A DNA stretch of 64,000 nucleotides from positions 23,695-87,694 of the forward strand of contig CAYFWF010000024.1 of the NCBI GenBank assembly GCA_964346815.1, written 5' to 3'. The notes under the pieces are model-generated. The model worked only from the letters and a program-made list of their open reading frames with translations. It did no database searches and had not been told where the DNA came from. Position 1 is the first letter of the stretch. Each line of letters starts with the position of its first letter. Shown here piece after piece: positions 1 to 8,799 of this stretch. The position numbers and the translations under genes were made by a program. This stretch comes from CAYFWF01 sp964346815. Its GTDB lineage: Bacteria; Acidobacteriota; Aminicenantia; Aminicenantales; Aminicenantaceae.

Positions 1-720
1 GAAGCCAAGAAATCCGGAATATGGATCGTCTTCCGAAAATTTTCCTTTTGCGGAATTATATTTGAACTCTGCTTCGAAGCTGATCCTGTTTGCTACGGGT
101 ATCATGATTCCACCGAAGGCATGATAACCCACCTTCAAATTGTTTTCATCCCTGATATTGGCAGGGTAGATAGGGTAAATAGGATCGACTATGATCTCTT
201 CATCTTCGTAGTAGTAACTGTCATCTTCAAAATCGATAATATCCCCATAAAGCCTGACACTCCAGATATAGAGTCCAACGCCTCCCCCTATGTACGGGAT
301 AAATTTGTTACCTCTTCCCAATGGGGCAATTTTCAGAGAAAGTTGGATGGGAGTTATGGATACACTGAAGGTATGCGAAGGGTCAAAATCTCCTTCGAAT
401 TCCTCAATAGGAAATGCGAAATCTCCTTCGAAGAATTCATATCCTACGTACTCTTCATAATACCCGAGTTTATTTTTGGAATATCCCTCCACATTCAGGA
501 CCACACTGAGTTGGTTGCTGAAGAAATACTCATAGCCAAATCCAAAACTCGAGGCCTGATAGTTGGATTTTGTAAGGCTCATGTTGTAAAACTCATCCTG
601 CCAGAGATCGCTCTCGGCTCGGGGAAAAAAATAGCCCACTTTGAAAGTGACAACATCAGAGAATATAAAACCGGGAACCAAAACAAGGACCGCTGTCAAG
701 AGAATCGATATTTTTTTCAT
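1..720 (-). CDS. Outer-membrane beta-barrel protein, 3' end outside the window
   Basis: Partial gene: 240 residues are visible and the reading frame is still open at base 1. The ATG at 718-720 follows AGAGGTGA, a good ribosome site. Residues 1-21 form a Sec signal peptide (MKKISILLTAVLVLVPG and then a short polar end). The rest alternates aromatic and polar residues with glycine turns, for example GFGYEYFF and PYIGGGVGLYIWS, typical of small outer-membrane barrels of the OmpA/OprF-like or OmpW-like type. An acidic, Tyr-rich stretch lies around residues 165-180. It is divergent from tsaC, so the gene at 984 gives no functional hint. Barrel and export are well supported; the cargo or role is unknown. 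Confidence 0.75.
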   Translation of the reverse strand, partial: MKKISILLTAVLVLVPGFIFSDVVTFKVGYFFPRAESDLWQDEFYNMSLTKSNYQASSFGFGYEYFFSNQLSVVLNVEGYSKNKLGYYEEYVGYEFFEGDFAFPIEEFEGDFDPSHTFSVSITPIQLSLKIAPLGRGNKFIPYIGGGVGLYIWSVRLYGDIIDFEDDSYYYEDEEIIVDPIYPIYPANIRDENNLKVGYHAFGGIMIPVANRISFEAEFKYNSAKGKFSEDDPYSGFLGF

Positions 721-983
721 TTTTATCACCTCTGTCTCGAATATAAGCAAAATCTATGCCAATTATAACATATCTGGATTCAGGGGAGGTTCAAGCACAC
801 AGTGTTTCTAAAAGAGGTCAATTGTCCACTCTGAATCGATTTTTGATCGAATACTGTTTATAGAATAGAAATCAGAGATAGTCAAGTTATTCATAGGTTG
901 TGTAAGCGGTTTCAAATCTTCGAGGTACGAAGATAAGAGCGGATCTTTACTCTTACCTGTTTTATTCGTACCATAAGAGCATC

Positions 984-1628
984 ATGGCATTGAAGACCCA
1001 GCTAATCGAGATCGATCCAGAGCTGATCGAATGGGATAAAATAATAAAAATCGCACAGCATCTATTGAAGGATGGAGTGATCGTGTATCCGACAGAAACG
1101 TTTTACGCTTTGGGTGCGAACTGCTTCTCCAGAAGAGCAATCCAGGAAATATACCGCCTGAAGAGGCGGCCCCTTTCGAAACCTCTCTCTGTTGTGATTT
1201 CAGATTTGGCCATGATTCAAGAAATCGCTTCTGATATCCCTCCAACCTTTGGGCCTCTTGCCTCGAATTTTTGGCCAGGCCCCTTAACTCTTGTTCTCAA
1301 AGCCGCGCCCCGCGTGCCCGAGGAGCTGAAAGGCCCTTCTGGATCGATTGGCGTGCGCCTGACAGAACATGAGTGGTTGAGATCCTTTGTGCGCTATGCA
1401 TCCTTTCCGGTTACTGCAACAAGCGCTAACATTTCGGGAGGAAAGGACATTTCCGATCCAAGGAAAGCTTTTCATGAGTTCAACGGGAAAGTCGGTCTTA
1501 TCGTAGATGGAGGAGAAACCAAAGGTCATTTACCCTCAACTGTGTTGGACTTATCTGAAAGAAAAGCCCGCATCATTCGTGAGGGTGCGGTTCCTTTCTC
1601 TCGGTTAAAAAAATATCTCGTCCTTTAG
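984..1628 (+). CDS. tsaC: L-threonylcarbamoyladenylate synthase (Sua5/YrdC/TsaC family)
   Basis: Makes threonylcarbamoyl-AMP from threonine, bicarbonate and ATP, the first step of t6A modification of ANN-decoding tRNAs; cytoplasmic. The 214 residues match the single-domain YrdC form, without the Sua5 C-terminal domain. Visible family motifs are the N-terminal GGVIVYPTET-like stretch (DGVIVYPTETFYALG), the basic KRRPLSKPLSVVI segment that binds nucleotide, TATSANISGG, and PSTVLDLS near the C terminus. It is a single gene, divergent from the upstream barrel gene and convergent with the PqqB-like gene, with only 16 bases between their ends. Confidence 0.93.
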   Translation: MALKTQLIEIDPELIEWDKIIKIAQHLLKDGVIVYPTETFYALGANCFSRRAIQEIYRLKRRPLSKPLSVVISDLAMIQEIASDIPPTFGPLASNFWPGPLTLVLKAAPRVPEELKGPSGSIGVRLTEHEWLRSFVRYASFPVTATSANISGGKDISDPRKAFHEFNGKVGLIVDGGETKGHLPSTVLDLSERKARIIREGAVPFSRLKKYLVL

Positions 1629-1644
1629 TCTGCTCTCTCAATCA

Positions 1645-2640
1645 TCATAAAGAAAATTCCATACCATCCCTGGCGAGATGAAAGCCATGCTCCTCGATTT
1701 TTTTTCTGGGCTCTCCCTCTGGATCCAGTGCTAAATTGGTGTGGTTCAGATGCGTGAAAAAGATCTGTGTTCTTCCCTCTTTGGCAATGTCCTTAAGGAT
1801 TTGTAAGGAGTGGGAGATGAGGGGATGGCCTATGGATGAGAGATCGCGGGAGGGAAGTTCGTCGGCGCTGTAAAATGTCCCGTCCAGGAGGGCCTGGTCC
1901 ACTTTTTTGACCTCTTCGACTACGGATCGGTCCCAGGTCTCCCAACTGTGAATATCGGGAATATACAGGAGCATGTCCCGGCTCCCTTGGATTTTGAACC
2001 CAAGAGTATCGGAATATTCATTTCGATGGGGGACCTGAAAAGCCGTAACAGAAATCTGAGGAGTTAATAGAAAAACTTTTTCTGGTTCTATCGTCTGTAT
2101 GGCGATATTTTCCAGGGAAACGAGCTGACTCCAGGGGCCGTTGGTGGCGAGAAACTCGGCCATACGCTCAGAACAGTAGACTGGAAGCTTAACCGTAGAT
2201 TGAGCTTCATATCCGTAGAACATCAGTCCGGTGTAATGTCCTATATGGGCATGGGTGAGGAGCACACCGTCCGGAGCAAATCTAAGAGAGTTATTTTTTG
2301 GTTCTTTCATGTTCATGATCATCCGGGTTTGGATGCGAATGTCTGGCGTCGCATCGATAAGGAAAATCTTGCCGGCTTCAAGATCACAAACGGCCAGGGA
2401 AGAAGCAAGGCGGGAAAAGAGGGGGATCTGCCATGCTTTTTGGCAATTTGGACATGAACAGCCGATATGAGGGATCCCTCCGTCCTGAGCCGTTCCCAGC
2501 ACTCGCACCACGACACCTCGGTCCTGGCCAGGCTTATGAGATAATGTTTGACATGTGCCTCTAAGTCTCTTAGAGAAAAAGCATGTGCTCAATCCAGTAG
2601 CTGATCCAAAAAAAGCGTGAATAAATGCTCTTCTTCTCAT
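1645..2640 (-). CDS. PqqB-like metallo-beta-lactamase-fold hydrolase with twin-arginine-like signal
   Basis: 331 residues of the PqqB branch of the MBL-fold hydrolases. Near the N terminus it has GTAQDGGIPHIGCSC with C61, C63 and C66, the Cys cluster typical of PqqB. The metal motif is H130-A-H132-I-G-H135, with further His near the C terminus (FFTHLNHTN). The start at 2640 is preferred because it gives MRRRAFIHAFFG, a twin-arginine-like leader. The longer frame to 2784 would overlap metG by about 100 bases. No clear ribosome site is seen at 2640, so translation may couple to metG, whose end overlaps nothing but lies just upstream. No other pqq gene (pqqA, C, D, E) is in the window, so a role in PQQ synthesis is doubtful; a periplasmic hydrolase is an equally good reading. 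Confidence 0.72.
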   Translation of the reverse strand: MRRRAFIHAFFGSATGLSTCFFSKRLRGTCQTLSHKPGQDRGVVVRVLGTAQDGGIPHIGCSCPNCQKAWQIPLFSRLASSLAVCDLEAGKIFLIDATPDIRIQTRMIMNMKEPKNNSLRFAPDGVLLTHAHIGHYTGLMFYGYEAQSTVKLPVYCSERMAEFLATNGPWSQLVSLENIAIQTIEPEKVFLLTPQISVTAFQVPHRNEYSDTLGFKIQGSRDMLLYIPDIHSWETWDRSVVEEVKKVDQALLDGTFYSADELPSRDLSSIGHPLISHSLQILKDIAKEGRTQIFFTHLNHTNLALDPEGEPRKKIEEHGFHLARDGMEFSL

Positions 2641-2680
2641 GTTGTATTTCGCAAGATGATCGAGTATAAAAATCCGCGCT

Positions 2681-4615
2681 TTATCTGACTTTGGCTCCCG
2701 CAGGAACGTCTTCGGTGAAGACAGGTATGATCGCCTTCTCGCCGACTTCTGCTGCAAGAAGCATTCCTTGAGACTCGATTCCACGGATAACTGCGGGTTT
2801 AAGATTGACGATCACCACGACTTTTTTCCCCTTCAGCTCATCAGGACTGTAATTATCGGCGATACCGGCTACCATTTGTCTGTTTTCTGATCCGATATCG
2901 ACATCCATCTTAACAAGTTTATCCGTTCCTTCTACCCGTTCCACTTGGACAATTTCACCGACTCTTAAATCCATTTTCTTGAATTCATCAAAAGTGATTT
3001 GATCCATTTTTTCCTCCTTTTGGGAAAAAAATTCTCGGCTTTCTTCCTCTTTCAAGAAGTCTTTTAAGTTAACTCTGGGGAACAGAGGTTGAGATGTTTG
3101 AACTTTTTGATCAGGTTTGAGGTCGAAAAAATTCAGCTCGGTGAAAGATCCCTTTTCTATAGGCCGCTCCTCCCCGAGGAGCTGTCCTATTTTCTGGCAT
3201 GACTCAGGCATAACCGGGAAGAGAAGATAAGCGATTACCCTCAATGCGCAGGCTGCTTGATAGAGGATCCGTCCCAATCTGCCTTTAAGAGTGGAATCCT
3301 TGGCTAATTTCCAGGGCTCGTTTTCTGCAAGGTATTTGTTCACAGAGTTGATATACACCCAAATCTCTTCCAGTGCTTTGTTCAGAGCATAATCCTCATA
3401 ATGACGGAAGGAATTTTCTTTAAGGGAATCGAATTCAAAGCGCAGATTTTGATCGGCTTCTGTTTCCTCATCCAGAATTTCAATCTGTTCCCCGAAGTAG
3501 TTATGAATCATGGTCAACAAACGTTGGACAAGATTGCCTAGATCATTGGCCAAGTCTGAGTTGACTCGGTGGATGAATCCCTCATGCGAAAAATTCCCAT
3601 CGAGACCGATGGGGACCTCCCGGAGTAGAAAATATCGGAGAGGATCAGGACCGAATACATTCAGAATAGCCCATGGATTGAGGACATTTCCCTTGGATTT
3701 CGACATCTTGGTTTCATCCTTCAGCCACCAGCCATGGGCGAACACGGTTTCAGGGAGAGGAAAGTCGGCAGCCATCAGAAATGCCGGCCAAAAAACAGCG
3801 TGATGCCTGAGAATATCTTTACCGATAAGATGAATCTGTGCGGGCCAGAACTTTGCGTAGAGTTTTTCGTCCCAGCCGTATCCGATGCCTGTCAGGTAAT
3901 TATGAAGGGCATCGAACCAGACATAAATGGTGTGTTCAGGATCATCGGGCAAAGAAATGCCCCATTTGACCGTTGTTCGTGTGATGCTCAAGTCTTTGAG
4001 TCCCTGGCGGGTAAAGCTGACCACTTCGTTCATACGGCTTTGAGGTCGAACAAAAGTTGGATTTTTTTGATAAAAATCGAGAAGTTTTTTTTGATAGGCA
4101 GAAAGCTTGAAGAAATAGCATTCCTCTGAAACTACACTTGCCTGCTTACCACAGTCCGGGCAAATTTTATAGCCGCCCTCTTCCAGCGGAATGTCTTCTG
4201 AAAGGAAGGTTTCATCGGATATGCAGTACCACCCTTTATATGTGCCCTTGTAAATATCTCCTTTTTCTTTTAATTTTTGGAAAATTTTTTGCACGCCCTT
4301 TTCATGGAGGGGCTGGGTGGTTCGGATAAAAAAGTCATAGGATACATTCAGGGCTGCCCATAGTTTTTTAAACCGCTCCACAACCGTATCGGCAAGTTCG
4401 ATGGGCGTTAAACTCTTTTCGGAGGCGGCTTTTTCGACTTTTTGGCCGTGTTCGTCGGTTCCTGTGAGAAAAAAGACATCGTATCCGGCGAGTTTTTTAA
4501 ATCGGCTGATGGCATCTGCGATGATGGTGGTATAGGCATGGCCTATGTGAGGAACGTCATTCACATAATAAATCGGGGTCGTGATATAAAATGTTGGTTT
4601 AGAGTTCTCTCCCAC
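2681..4615 (-). CDS. metG: Methionyl-tRNA synthetase with C-terminal tRNA-binding domain
   Basis: Charges tRNA-Met and initiator tRNA. 644 residues in order: class I catalytic core with the HIGH signature as PHIGHAYT (about 22-29), a Cys-containing knuckle (YCISDE, CPDCGK, EEC), KMSKSKGN around 300, the anticodon-binding helices, and from about 540 an EMAP/Trbp111-type OB-fold tRNA-binding domain, normally involved in dimerisation. The start is GTG at 4615, with GGGAGGGAT 6 bases upstream. It overlaps the end of folE by 17 bases, so it is probably translationally coupled. Part of the operon 7152 to 1645. Confidence 0.96.
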   Translation of the reverse strand: MGENSKPTFYITTPIYYVNDVPHIGHAYTTIIADAISRFKKLAGYDVFFLTGTDEHGQKVEKAASEKSLTPIELADTVVERFKKLWAALNVSYDFFIRTTQPLHEKGVQKIFQKLKEKGDIYKGTYKGWYCISDETFLSEDIPLEEGGYKICPDCGKQASVVSEECYFFKLSAYQKKLLDFYQKNPTFVRPQSRMNEVVSFTRQGLKDLSITRTTVKWGISLPDDPEHTIYVWFDALHNYLTGIGYGWDEKLYAKFWPAQIHLIGKDILRHHAVFWPAFLMAADFPLPETVFAHGWWLKDETKMSKSKGNVLNPWAILNVFGPDPLRYFLLREVPIGLDGNFSHEGFIHRVNSDLANDLGNLVQRLLTMIHNYFGEQIEILDEETEADQNLRFEFDSLKENSFRHYEDYALNKALEEIWVYINSVNKYLAENEPWKLAKDSTLKGRLGRILYQAACALRVIAYLLFPVMPESCQKIGQLLGEERPIEKGSFTELNFFDLKPDQKVQTSQPLFPRVNLKDFLKEEESREFFSQKEEKMDQITFDEFKKMDLRVGEIVQVERVEGTDKLVKMDVDIGSENRQMVAGIADNYSPDELKGKKVVVIVNLKPAVIRGIESQGMLLAAEVGEKAIIPVFTEDVPAGAKVR

Positions 4616-5204
4616 CAGATATCCCTCCCTTTATCAGCGTCATGGCTTCTGATCGAGTGGCATTGTTCGTGCGAAAGGATCCCCTGACCGCCGATGTAAT
4701 CGTAAAGGATTTGGGTTTTTTTGCTCCCCTCATGGACATGCACATATGCTCGGCCTCTATGACGACCATCACTCCTAGAGGCCTTAAATGAGTGTCGATG
4801 AGGTCGGCGATCTGTTTGGTCAGCCGTTCCTGAACCTGCAGACGGCGGGATAAGATGTCCACGACTCGTGCAATTTTGCTGAGCCCTACGATTCTTCCCC
4901 CCTTTGGAATATAAGCCACATGAGCTACCCCAGCGAAGGGAAGAAGATGATGCTCGCACATGGAGTAGAGAGGAATATTCTTGATCAAGACCATTTCGTC
5001 ATGTTTTTCTCCCTGGATCACACGAAGGTGCTTGGGAATGTCTTCTTTTTGTCCGCCCAGGATTTCAGAGAACATAGAGGCCACACGGGATGGCGTGTTC
5101 TTGAGTCCCGGACGTTTGGGATCTTCTCCCACGCCTTCCAGGATCAGCTTTACTCCCCTTTCAATCTTTTTCCGGTCTGTTTTTTTGTTTTTTCTTTCAG
5201 GCAT
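4599..5204 (-). CDS. folE: GTP cyclohydrolase I
   Basis: Converts GTP to 7,8-dihydroneopterin triphosphate, the entry to folate and, through QueD, to queuosine. 201 residues, the normal length. Zinc and active-site residues are visible as SMCEHHLLPF (C83, H85, H86) and H153-M-C155, with the IQERLTKQIA-like helix (VQERLTKQIADLI) and the C-terminal RGSFRTNNATRSE. It overlaps larC by 8 bases and metG by 17. queA lies in the window at 49496, so the pterin branch may also feed queuosine, though the other que genes are not here. Confidence 0.96.
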   Translation of the reverse strand: MPERKNKKTDRKKIERGVKLILEGVGEDPKRPGLKNTPSRVASMFSEILGGQKEDIPKHLRVIQGEKHDEMVLIKNIPLYSMCEHHLLPFAGVAHVAYIPKGGRIVGLSKIARVVDILSRRLQVQERLTKQIADLIDTHLRPLGVMVVIEAEHMCMSMRGAKKPKSFTITSAVRGSFRTNNATRSEAMTLIKGGISGGREL

Positions 5205-6384
5205 CTTCTTTCTTTCTCTTTGCCCTCTCCCATTCTTTCATTGCGAGAAAGAGGATCTCTTTGACTGGACGGTCATTTTTACGAGCGATTTTTTTGCACG
5301 CACTGAATTCCGGCTGGATGTTTACTTCTTTCCCTTCCAAGTAAGCCGTCTTTATCGGAATTTCTTCTCCTAGAACATAAATTTTGTGGATTTTTCGATC
5401 CAAGACTCTCCGGTGGACCGGAAAATACCTGACACCTATGGACCTTGTCTCTTTGAAGACAGCACGGATGAGCGCATCTATTTTAGCAAGCTCTGCTATC
5501 AGGGTCAATTTTGTGGCGGGTCTGTTCTTTTTCATAAAAACAGGTGTGAAGAACGCATCCAGAGCCCCCATTTTTAAGGCCTTTTCCAGAAAATGCCCTA
5601 AAATCTGAGGGTTATCGTCGTCTATGTTCGTTTCGATCATAAAGACTTTTTTTCCACTTTTGAAATGGTTCACTTCACCATAAAACGAGCGTAAGATATT
5701 GGGAAAGCCTGGAAAATTCTTGGTCCCTGCTCCATATCCGATCTTTTCAAAACACAGCTCCGGAAAAGGCAGGAATTCCTTTACTATGGATGACAGAATG
5801 GCTGCTCCCGTTGGAGTGACGAGTTCATTTTGTATATGTGCAGAATAGACAGGAACGTTTTTGAGCAGTTCCCCTACGGCAGGCGGTGGCACGGGGAGGA
5901 CGCCGTGGGAGGCCTTGACCCATCCTCCGCCTAAATTTAGAGGTGAAGCGTAGAATTTTCCGATATCCAGCTTATGGGCCAGCCAGCAGCTTCCGACAAT
6001 GTCGATGATGGCATCGTCCGCACCTGCCTCATGGAGGTGGGTCTGGCTGAGTTTTTGTCCATGAACCCTCGCTTCAGCTTCAAAGAGAGTCCTGAAGATA
6101 TCCAAAGCTCGATTCCTGACTCCGGAGGGGAAGGAGCTCATTTTAAGAAGAGATTGGATATCCGACCATTTTCTGGTTATTTTCTGTTTTCTTCGAACGC
6201 AGACATCGACCTTCAATCCCCTGAGCGAAGCTCTTTTTGTCTCGGTTACCGTTATCTCCACAGGGAGTTCGAGCTTAGCCATCTTCTTCCTGAATACGGA
6301 AGGGGATATGCCCAAGTCCAGCAATGTTCCCAGGATCATATCACCACTCACACCGGACGAGCCGTCGAAATAAATGTATTTCAT
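5197..6384 (-). CDS. larC: LarC, nickel insertase of the nickel-pincer cofactor
   Basis: 395 residues with the DUF111/LarC signature at the start (YFDGSSGVSGDMILG), HLHEAG around 120, the VPPPAVGELL segment and the C-terminal domain with IETNIDDDNPQILG. LarC inserts Ni into the pyridinium-dithiocarboxylate cofactor of lactate racemase and related racemases, in a CTP-dependent reaction. Here it is one continuous frame, unlike the lactobacillus gene, which needs a frameshift to join LarC1 and LarC2. larA, larB and larE are absent from the window. It is coupled to folE by an 8-base overlap and follows the sirtuin by 6 bases. Confidence 0.9.
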   Translation of the reverse strand: MKYIYFDGSSGVSGDMILGTLLDLGISPSVFRKKMAKLELPVEITVTETKRASLRGLKVDVCVRRKQKITRKWSDIQSLLKMSSFPSGVRNRALDIFRTLFEAEARVHGQKLSQTHLHEAGADDAIIDIVGSCWLAHKLDIGKFYASPLNLGGGWVKASHGVLPVPPPAVGELLKNVPVYSAHIQNELVTPTGAAILSSIVKEFLPFPELCFEKIGYGAGTKNFPGFPNILRSFYGEVNHFKSGKKVFMIETNIDDDNPQILGHFLEKALKMGALDAFFTPVFMKKNRPATKLTLIAELAKIDALIRAVFKETRSIGVRYFPVHRRVLDRKIHKIYVLGEEIPIKTAYLEGKEVNIQPEFSACKKIARKNDRPVKEILFLAMKEWERAKRKKEDA

Positions 6385-6390
6385 GACAAA

Positions 6391-7152
6391 CTATTCCCTT
6401 TTTTGTAGCTGTTTCCTTAGTTCTGCGTCTAAAAAAGGCAGCAGTTCTCCCGATTTAGCCCGGAAGGAAAAATCGGCATGAGCTGTAAGCGGGGTGGGAT
6501 CAGGGTTTATCTCGATGATTTTCGCACCAGCCTCTGCCGCGCTTAAGGGAAGTGAAGCCGCTGGCTGAACGACGGCAGAGGTCCCCACCACCAGCATCAC
6601 ATCGCAATTCGAACTCAGCAGGAAGGATCTCTGCAGGACCGAACCATCCAGGGATTCCCCGAACCAGACAACATGAGGTCTTAATAGAGCTCCACATAAT
6701 GGACAGTGAGGAGGAATTTCTCTGAGGGGGATATCATGATTTTCGTTGATTGTCTGTTCCTCAATGCATCTCTGCTTCCATATGTTCCCGTGAAGTTCTA
6801 TAACATTTTTCGATCCAGCATTTTGGTGAAGCCCATCGATGTTCTGTGTGATGAGAGCAAAGTGAGGAAAGAGTCCTTCCCACGCGGCAAGGACATCATG
6901 GCCTGGATTAGGTTTTTTTGCTCCGATGATTCCTCTGCGCCAGTCATACCATTCCCAAACCAGCTTGGGGTCTTCGATAAAAGCTGTTGGAGTGGCCAGC
7001 TCCTCTGCTCTGTATTTCTTCCATAATCCTTCCTTTCCCCTGAACGTCGGTATGCCAGATTCTGCGGAGATTCCTGCTCCGGTCAGCACGGTGACCTGCC
7101 TTGAAACTGACAGAATATCGCATACAGATTTGAATTCCTGATGAGCATCCAC
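6391..7152 (-). CDS. cobB: NAD-dependent protein deacylase, sirtuin class III (CobB/SIRT5-like)
   Basis: Removes acyl groups from lysines using NAD+. 253 residues with the Rossmann motifs TGAGISAESGIPTFRG, TQNIDGLH and the catalytic H121 in ELHGNIW. Y69 and R72 (WYDWRR) form the Tyr-x-x-Arg pair that in SIRT5/CobB binds succinyl- or malonyl-lysine, so desuccinylase activity is likely. Only three cysteines of the usual four zinc ligands are present (C129, C150, C153; the partner expected about 3 residues after C129 is missing). Start is GTG at 7152 with AGAGGTAA upstream; it is the first gene of the operon running to 1645. Confidence 0.92.
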   Translation of the reverse strand: MDAHQEFKSVCDILSVSRQVTVLTGAGISAESGIPTFRGKEGLWKKYRAEELATPTAFIEDPKLVWEWYDWRRGIIGAKKPNPGHDVLAAWEGLFPHFALITQNIDGLHQNAGSKNVIELHGNIWKQRCIEEQTINENHDIPLREIPPHCPLCGALLRPHVVWFGESLDGSVLQRSFLLSSNCDVMLVVGTSAVVQPAASLPLSAAEAGAKIIEINPDPTPLTAHADFSFRAKSGELLPFLDAELRKQLQKRE

Positions 7153-7393
7153 TTTTATTTACCTCTGGCCTTTAGAATACCGGAATACAGGGGAAAACTC
7201 AAATCTCAAAAAGCCGATGCTCAGTGTCCTTCAATTCCTTTGCCCTTCCGTCAATCACGAATGAAATAAATACACAGATCGATAGAGAACATACACAGGC
7301 TGATGGATAATTTGTGAACTGTCCGCTTAAATAATCAGAGGATGCAGAAGCTGAAAAATTTCAATCCTCCTGGCATCTCCTAGAGGAAGACAT

Positions 7394-8632
7394 TCATCTG
7401 TTATGGGAGTGACGGAGTTCTTCGGCCATCTGTCGGATTTCTGATAGGGATCTCTGCATTTCGCTCCAGCCGTACCAGAGAGCATAATCTGGATTCGCAT
7501 GAAATGTTCCTTGGAAGGTGCGCATCCTGTGTTCGAGAAACATCACAAAGAGCTCTTGTTCGATAATGGTGGGGGCGTCGTGGAAGGTGAGAAGGTCCGG
7601 AAAGGGATAGGCATAATTATCCGGTTTTTCGAGAATTCCATCCCGGTAAAGATCCGCGACTATGCGAATGGCTTCAGCCATCAGCGAATCTGCAGCCTTG
7701 ATCATCTGATCGCCCTTTTCCAATTCTGCTCTAGCGAAATTCAGCGAATGACACTGGTTACAGGTCTTGAGCATTTTATCGCGCTCTCTCTGCCAGTCTT
7801 CCTGGGTGAGACGAGCGACATTGGCTGCCTTGACCACCTCGAGTCGACTGGTGGGATTGCCCTCTGGATCGAGAACGCCGAGTCCTTGGAGGATGGCAGC
7901 GCGGTCTGAAGCCCATTGCTCGTCCTCGGGCATGGGGAGCCTTACAGCCAAAAATCCCCATCCTGTAAGCACAGCGTGGTTTCCTTCCTGCATATGGCAT
8001 GTCTGACAGGTGGGAGCAGCAACAGTCTCGGGGAGAGTCCTATTCTGTTTAAGGAGAAAACGGACTCCATGTTTTGAGCCAGAATACATTTCCCACTGGG
8101 GGTGGTCAAATCCCATATGGCAGGTTTGGCAGGCTTGAGGTTGTTTGGCTTCCCGGACAGAGAACGTGTGACGGGTATGACAAGCATCGCACGAAGCTAC
8201 GCCGAATCCAGCTCCGTTTATCTTCAGCTCTTTTACCTCCTGTTCGGTCTTCAGTCCGATCTTGTGGCAGCCTCCGCAGCCTTTCATCCCTTCCATCAGA
8301 GCCATCGGCTGCCAATGAGCAGTCGGCATGGCTTTCATTGCCGCCCATGCGGCAGCATGTTTTCCAGCCTTGAACTGTTCCACTCTCTCTTCATGGCAGG
8401 TGGCACATGTTTCGGGCGTGGGAATAAGGACATCGGCCACATCGTAGGAATCCTTGTGTGCATCACCATGGCAGACGGAGCAGTTGATTTCGTTTTGGCT
8501 GTGTTTGCTCAACTGCCAGTCGCCAACGATATGCGGTGTGACTTCTTTGTGACACTCCACGCATTCTTGAGCGTAGGCATTCACACAGAATGCTGCACAT
8601 GCCAAAATTATGAAGAATTTTTGTATGCCCAA
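7394..8632 (-). CDS. Octahaem cytochrome c of the hydroxylamine oxidoreductase-like superfamily
   Basis: 412 residues with a cleavable signal peptide (1-21, ending NAYA) and exactly eight CxxCH haem sites: CVECH, CSVCH, CATCH, CGGCH, CDACH, CQTCH, CQTCH, CNQCH. The spacing, the segments FDHPQWEMYSGSKHG and TCQTCHMQEGNHAV, and a helical C terminus with YALWYGW resemble octahaem hydroxylamine oxidoreductases and their nitrite or hydroxylamine reductase relatives. It is shorter than the 500-plus residues common in classical HAO. A C-terminal Tyr region is present, but I cannot tell whether it makes the haem crosslink. Start is TTG with AAGGAGAG upstream. It acts in the periplasm. The divergent DUF438/haemerythrin gene and the palindrome at 8729 suggest a role in reducing N-oxides. 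Confidence 0.85.
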   Translation of the reverse strand: MGIQKFFIILACAAFCVNAYAQECVECHKEVTPHIVGDWQLSKHSQNEINCSVCHGDAHKDSYDVADVLIPTPETCATCHEERVEQFKAGKHAAAWAAMKAMPTAHWQPMALMEGMKGCGGCHKIGLKTEQEVKELKINGAGFGVASCDACHTRHTFSVREAKQPQACQTCHMGFDHPQWEMYSGSKHGVRFLLKQNRTLPETVAAPTCQTCHMQEGNHAVLTGWGFLAVRLPMPEDEQWASDRAAILQGLGVLDPEGNPTSRLEVVKAANVARLTQEDWQRERDKMLKTCNQCHSLNFARAELEKGDQMIKAADSLMAEAIRIVADLYRDGILEKPDNYAYPFPDLLTFHDAPTIIEQELFVMFLEHRMRTFQGTFHANPDYALWYGWSEMQRSLSEIRQMAEELRHSHNR

Positions 8633-8728
8633 TTTTGCTCTCCTTTTTTTTAGTGGACGCCGTTAATCCTATGATTCACTGATTTATACAAATATTAGGA
8701 ATATTCATAGAGAAATGCAAGGACAAAA

Positions 8729-8742
8729 TTGACTCATGTCAA
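8729..8742. promoter_or_regulatory. FNR/HcpR-type palindrome TTGAC-N4-GTCAA
   Basis: A perfect inverted repeat, TTGACTCATGTCAA, lies between the divergent octahaem cytochrome and DUF438 genes. It matches the half-sites of CRP/FNR-family regulators, and TTGAC-N4-GTCAA is the form described for HcpR, the nitrosative-stress regulator of many sulfate reducers. Its centre is about 41 bases upstream of the start site expected from the -10 box at 8764, the classic class II activator position. Which regulator binds is inference; none is encoded in the window. Confidence 0.7.
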
Positions 8743-8763
8743 TGATTTTCGGATGATGTTTTG

Positions 8764-8769
8764 TATAAT
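8764..8769 (+). promoter_or_regulatory. -10 element TATAAT of the DUF438 gene promoter
   Basis: A perfect TATAAT 30 bases before the ATG at 8800. At the -35 distance there is only AATGAT, which is poor, consistent with a promoter that needs the activator expected at 8729-8742. Confidence 0.6.
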
Positions 8770-8799
8770 AAGAATAACCGATACTGTAAGGAGGAAGTG

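Noticed and set aside
121..768. 215-codon plus-strand frame at the left edge
   Set aside because: It is the antisense shadow of the signal-peptide-bearing barrel gene at 1-720, which has a ribosome site and typical barrel pattern.
2641..2784. N-terminal extension of the PqqB-like protein
   Set aside because: It would overlap metG by about 100 bases and has a composition unlike an exported protein; the RRR leader starts at 2640.
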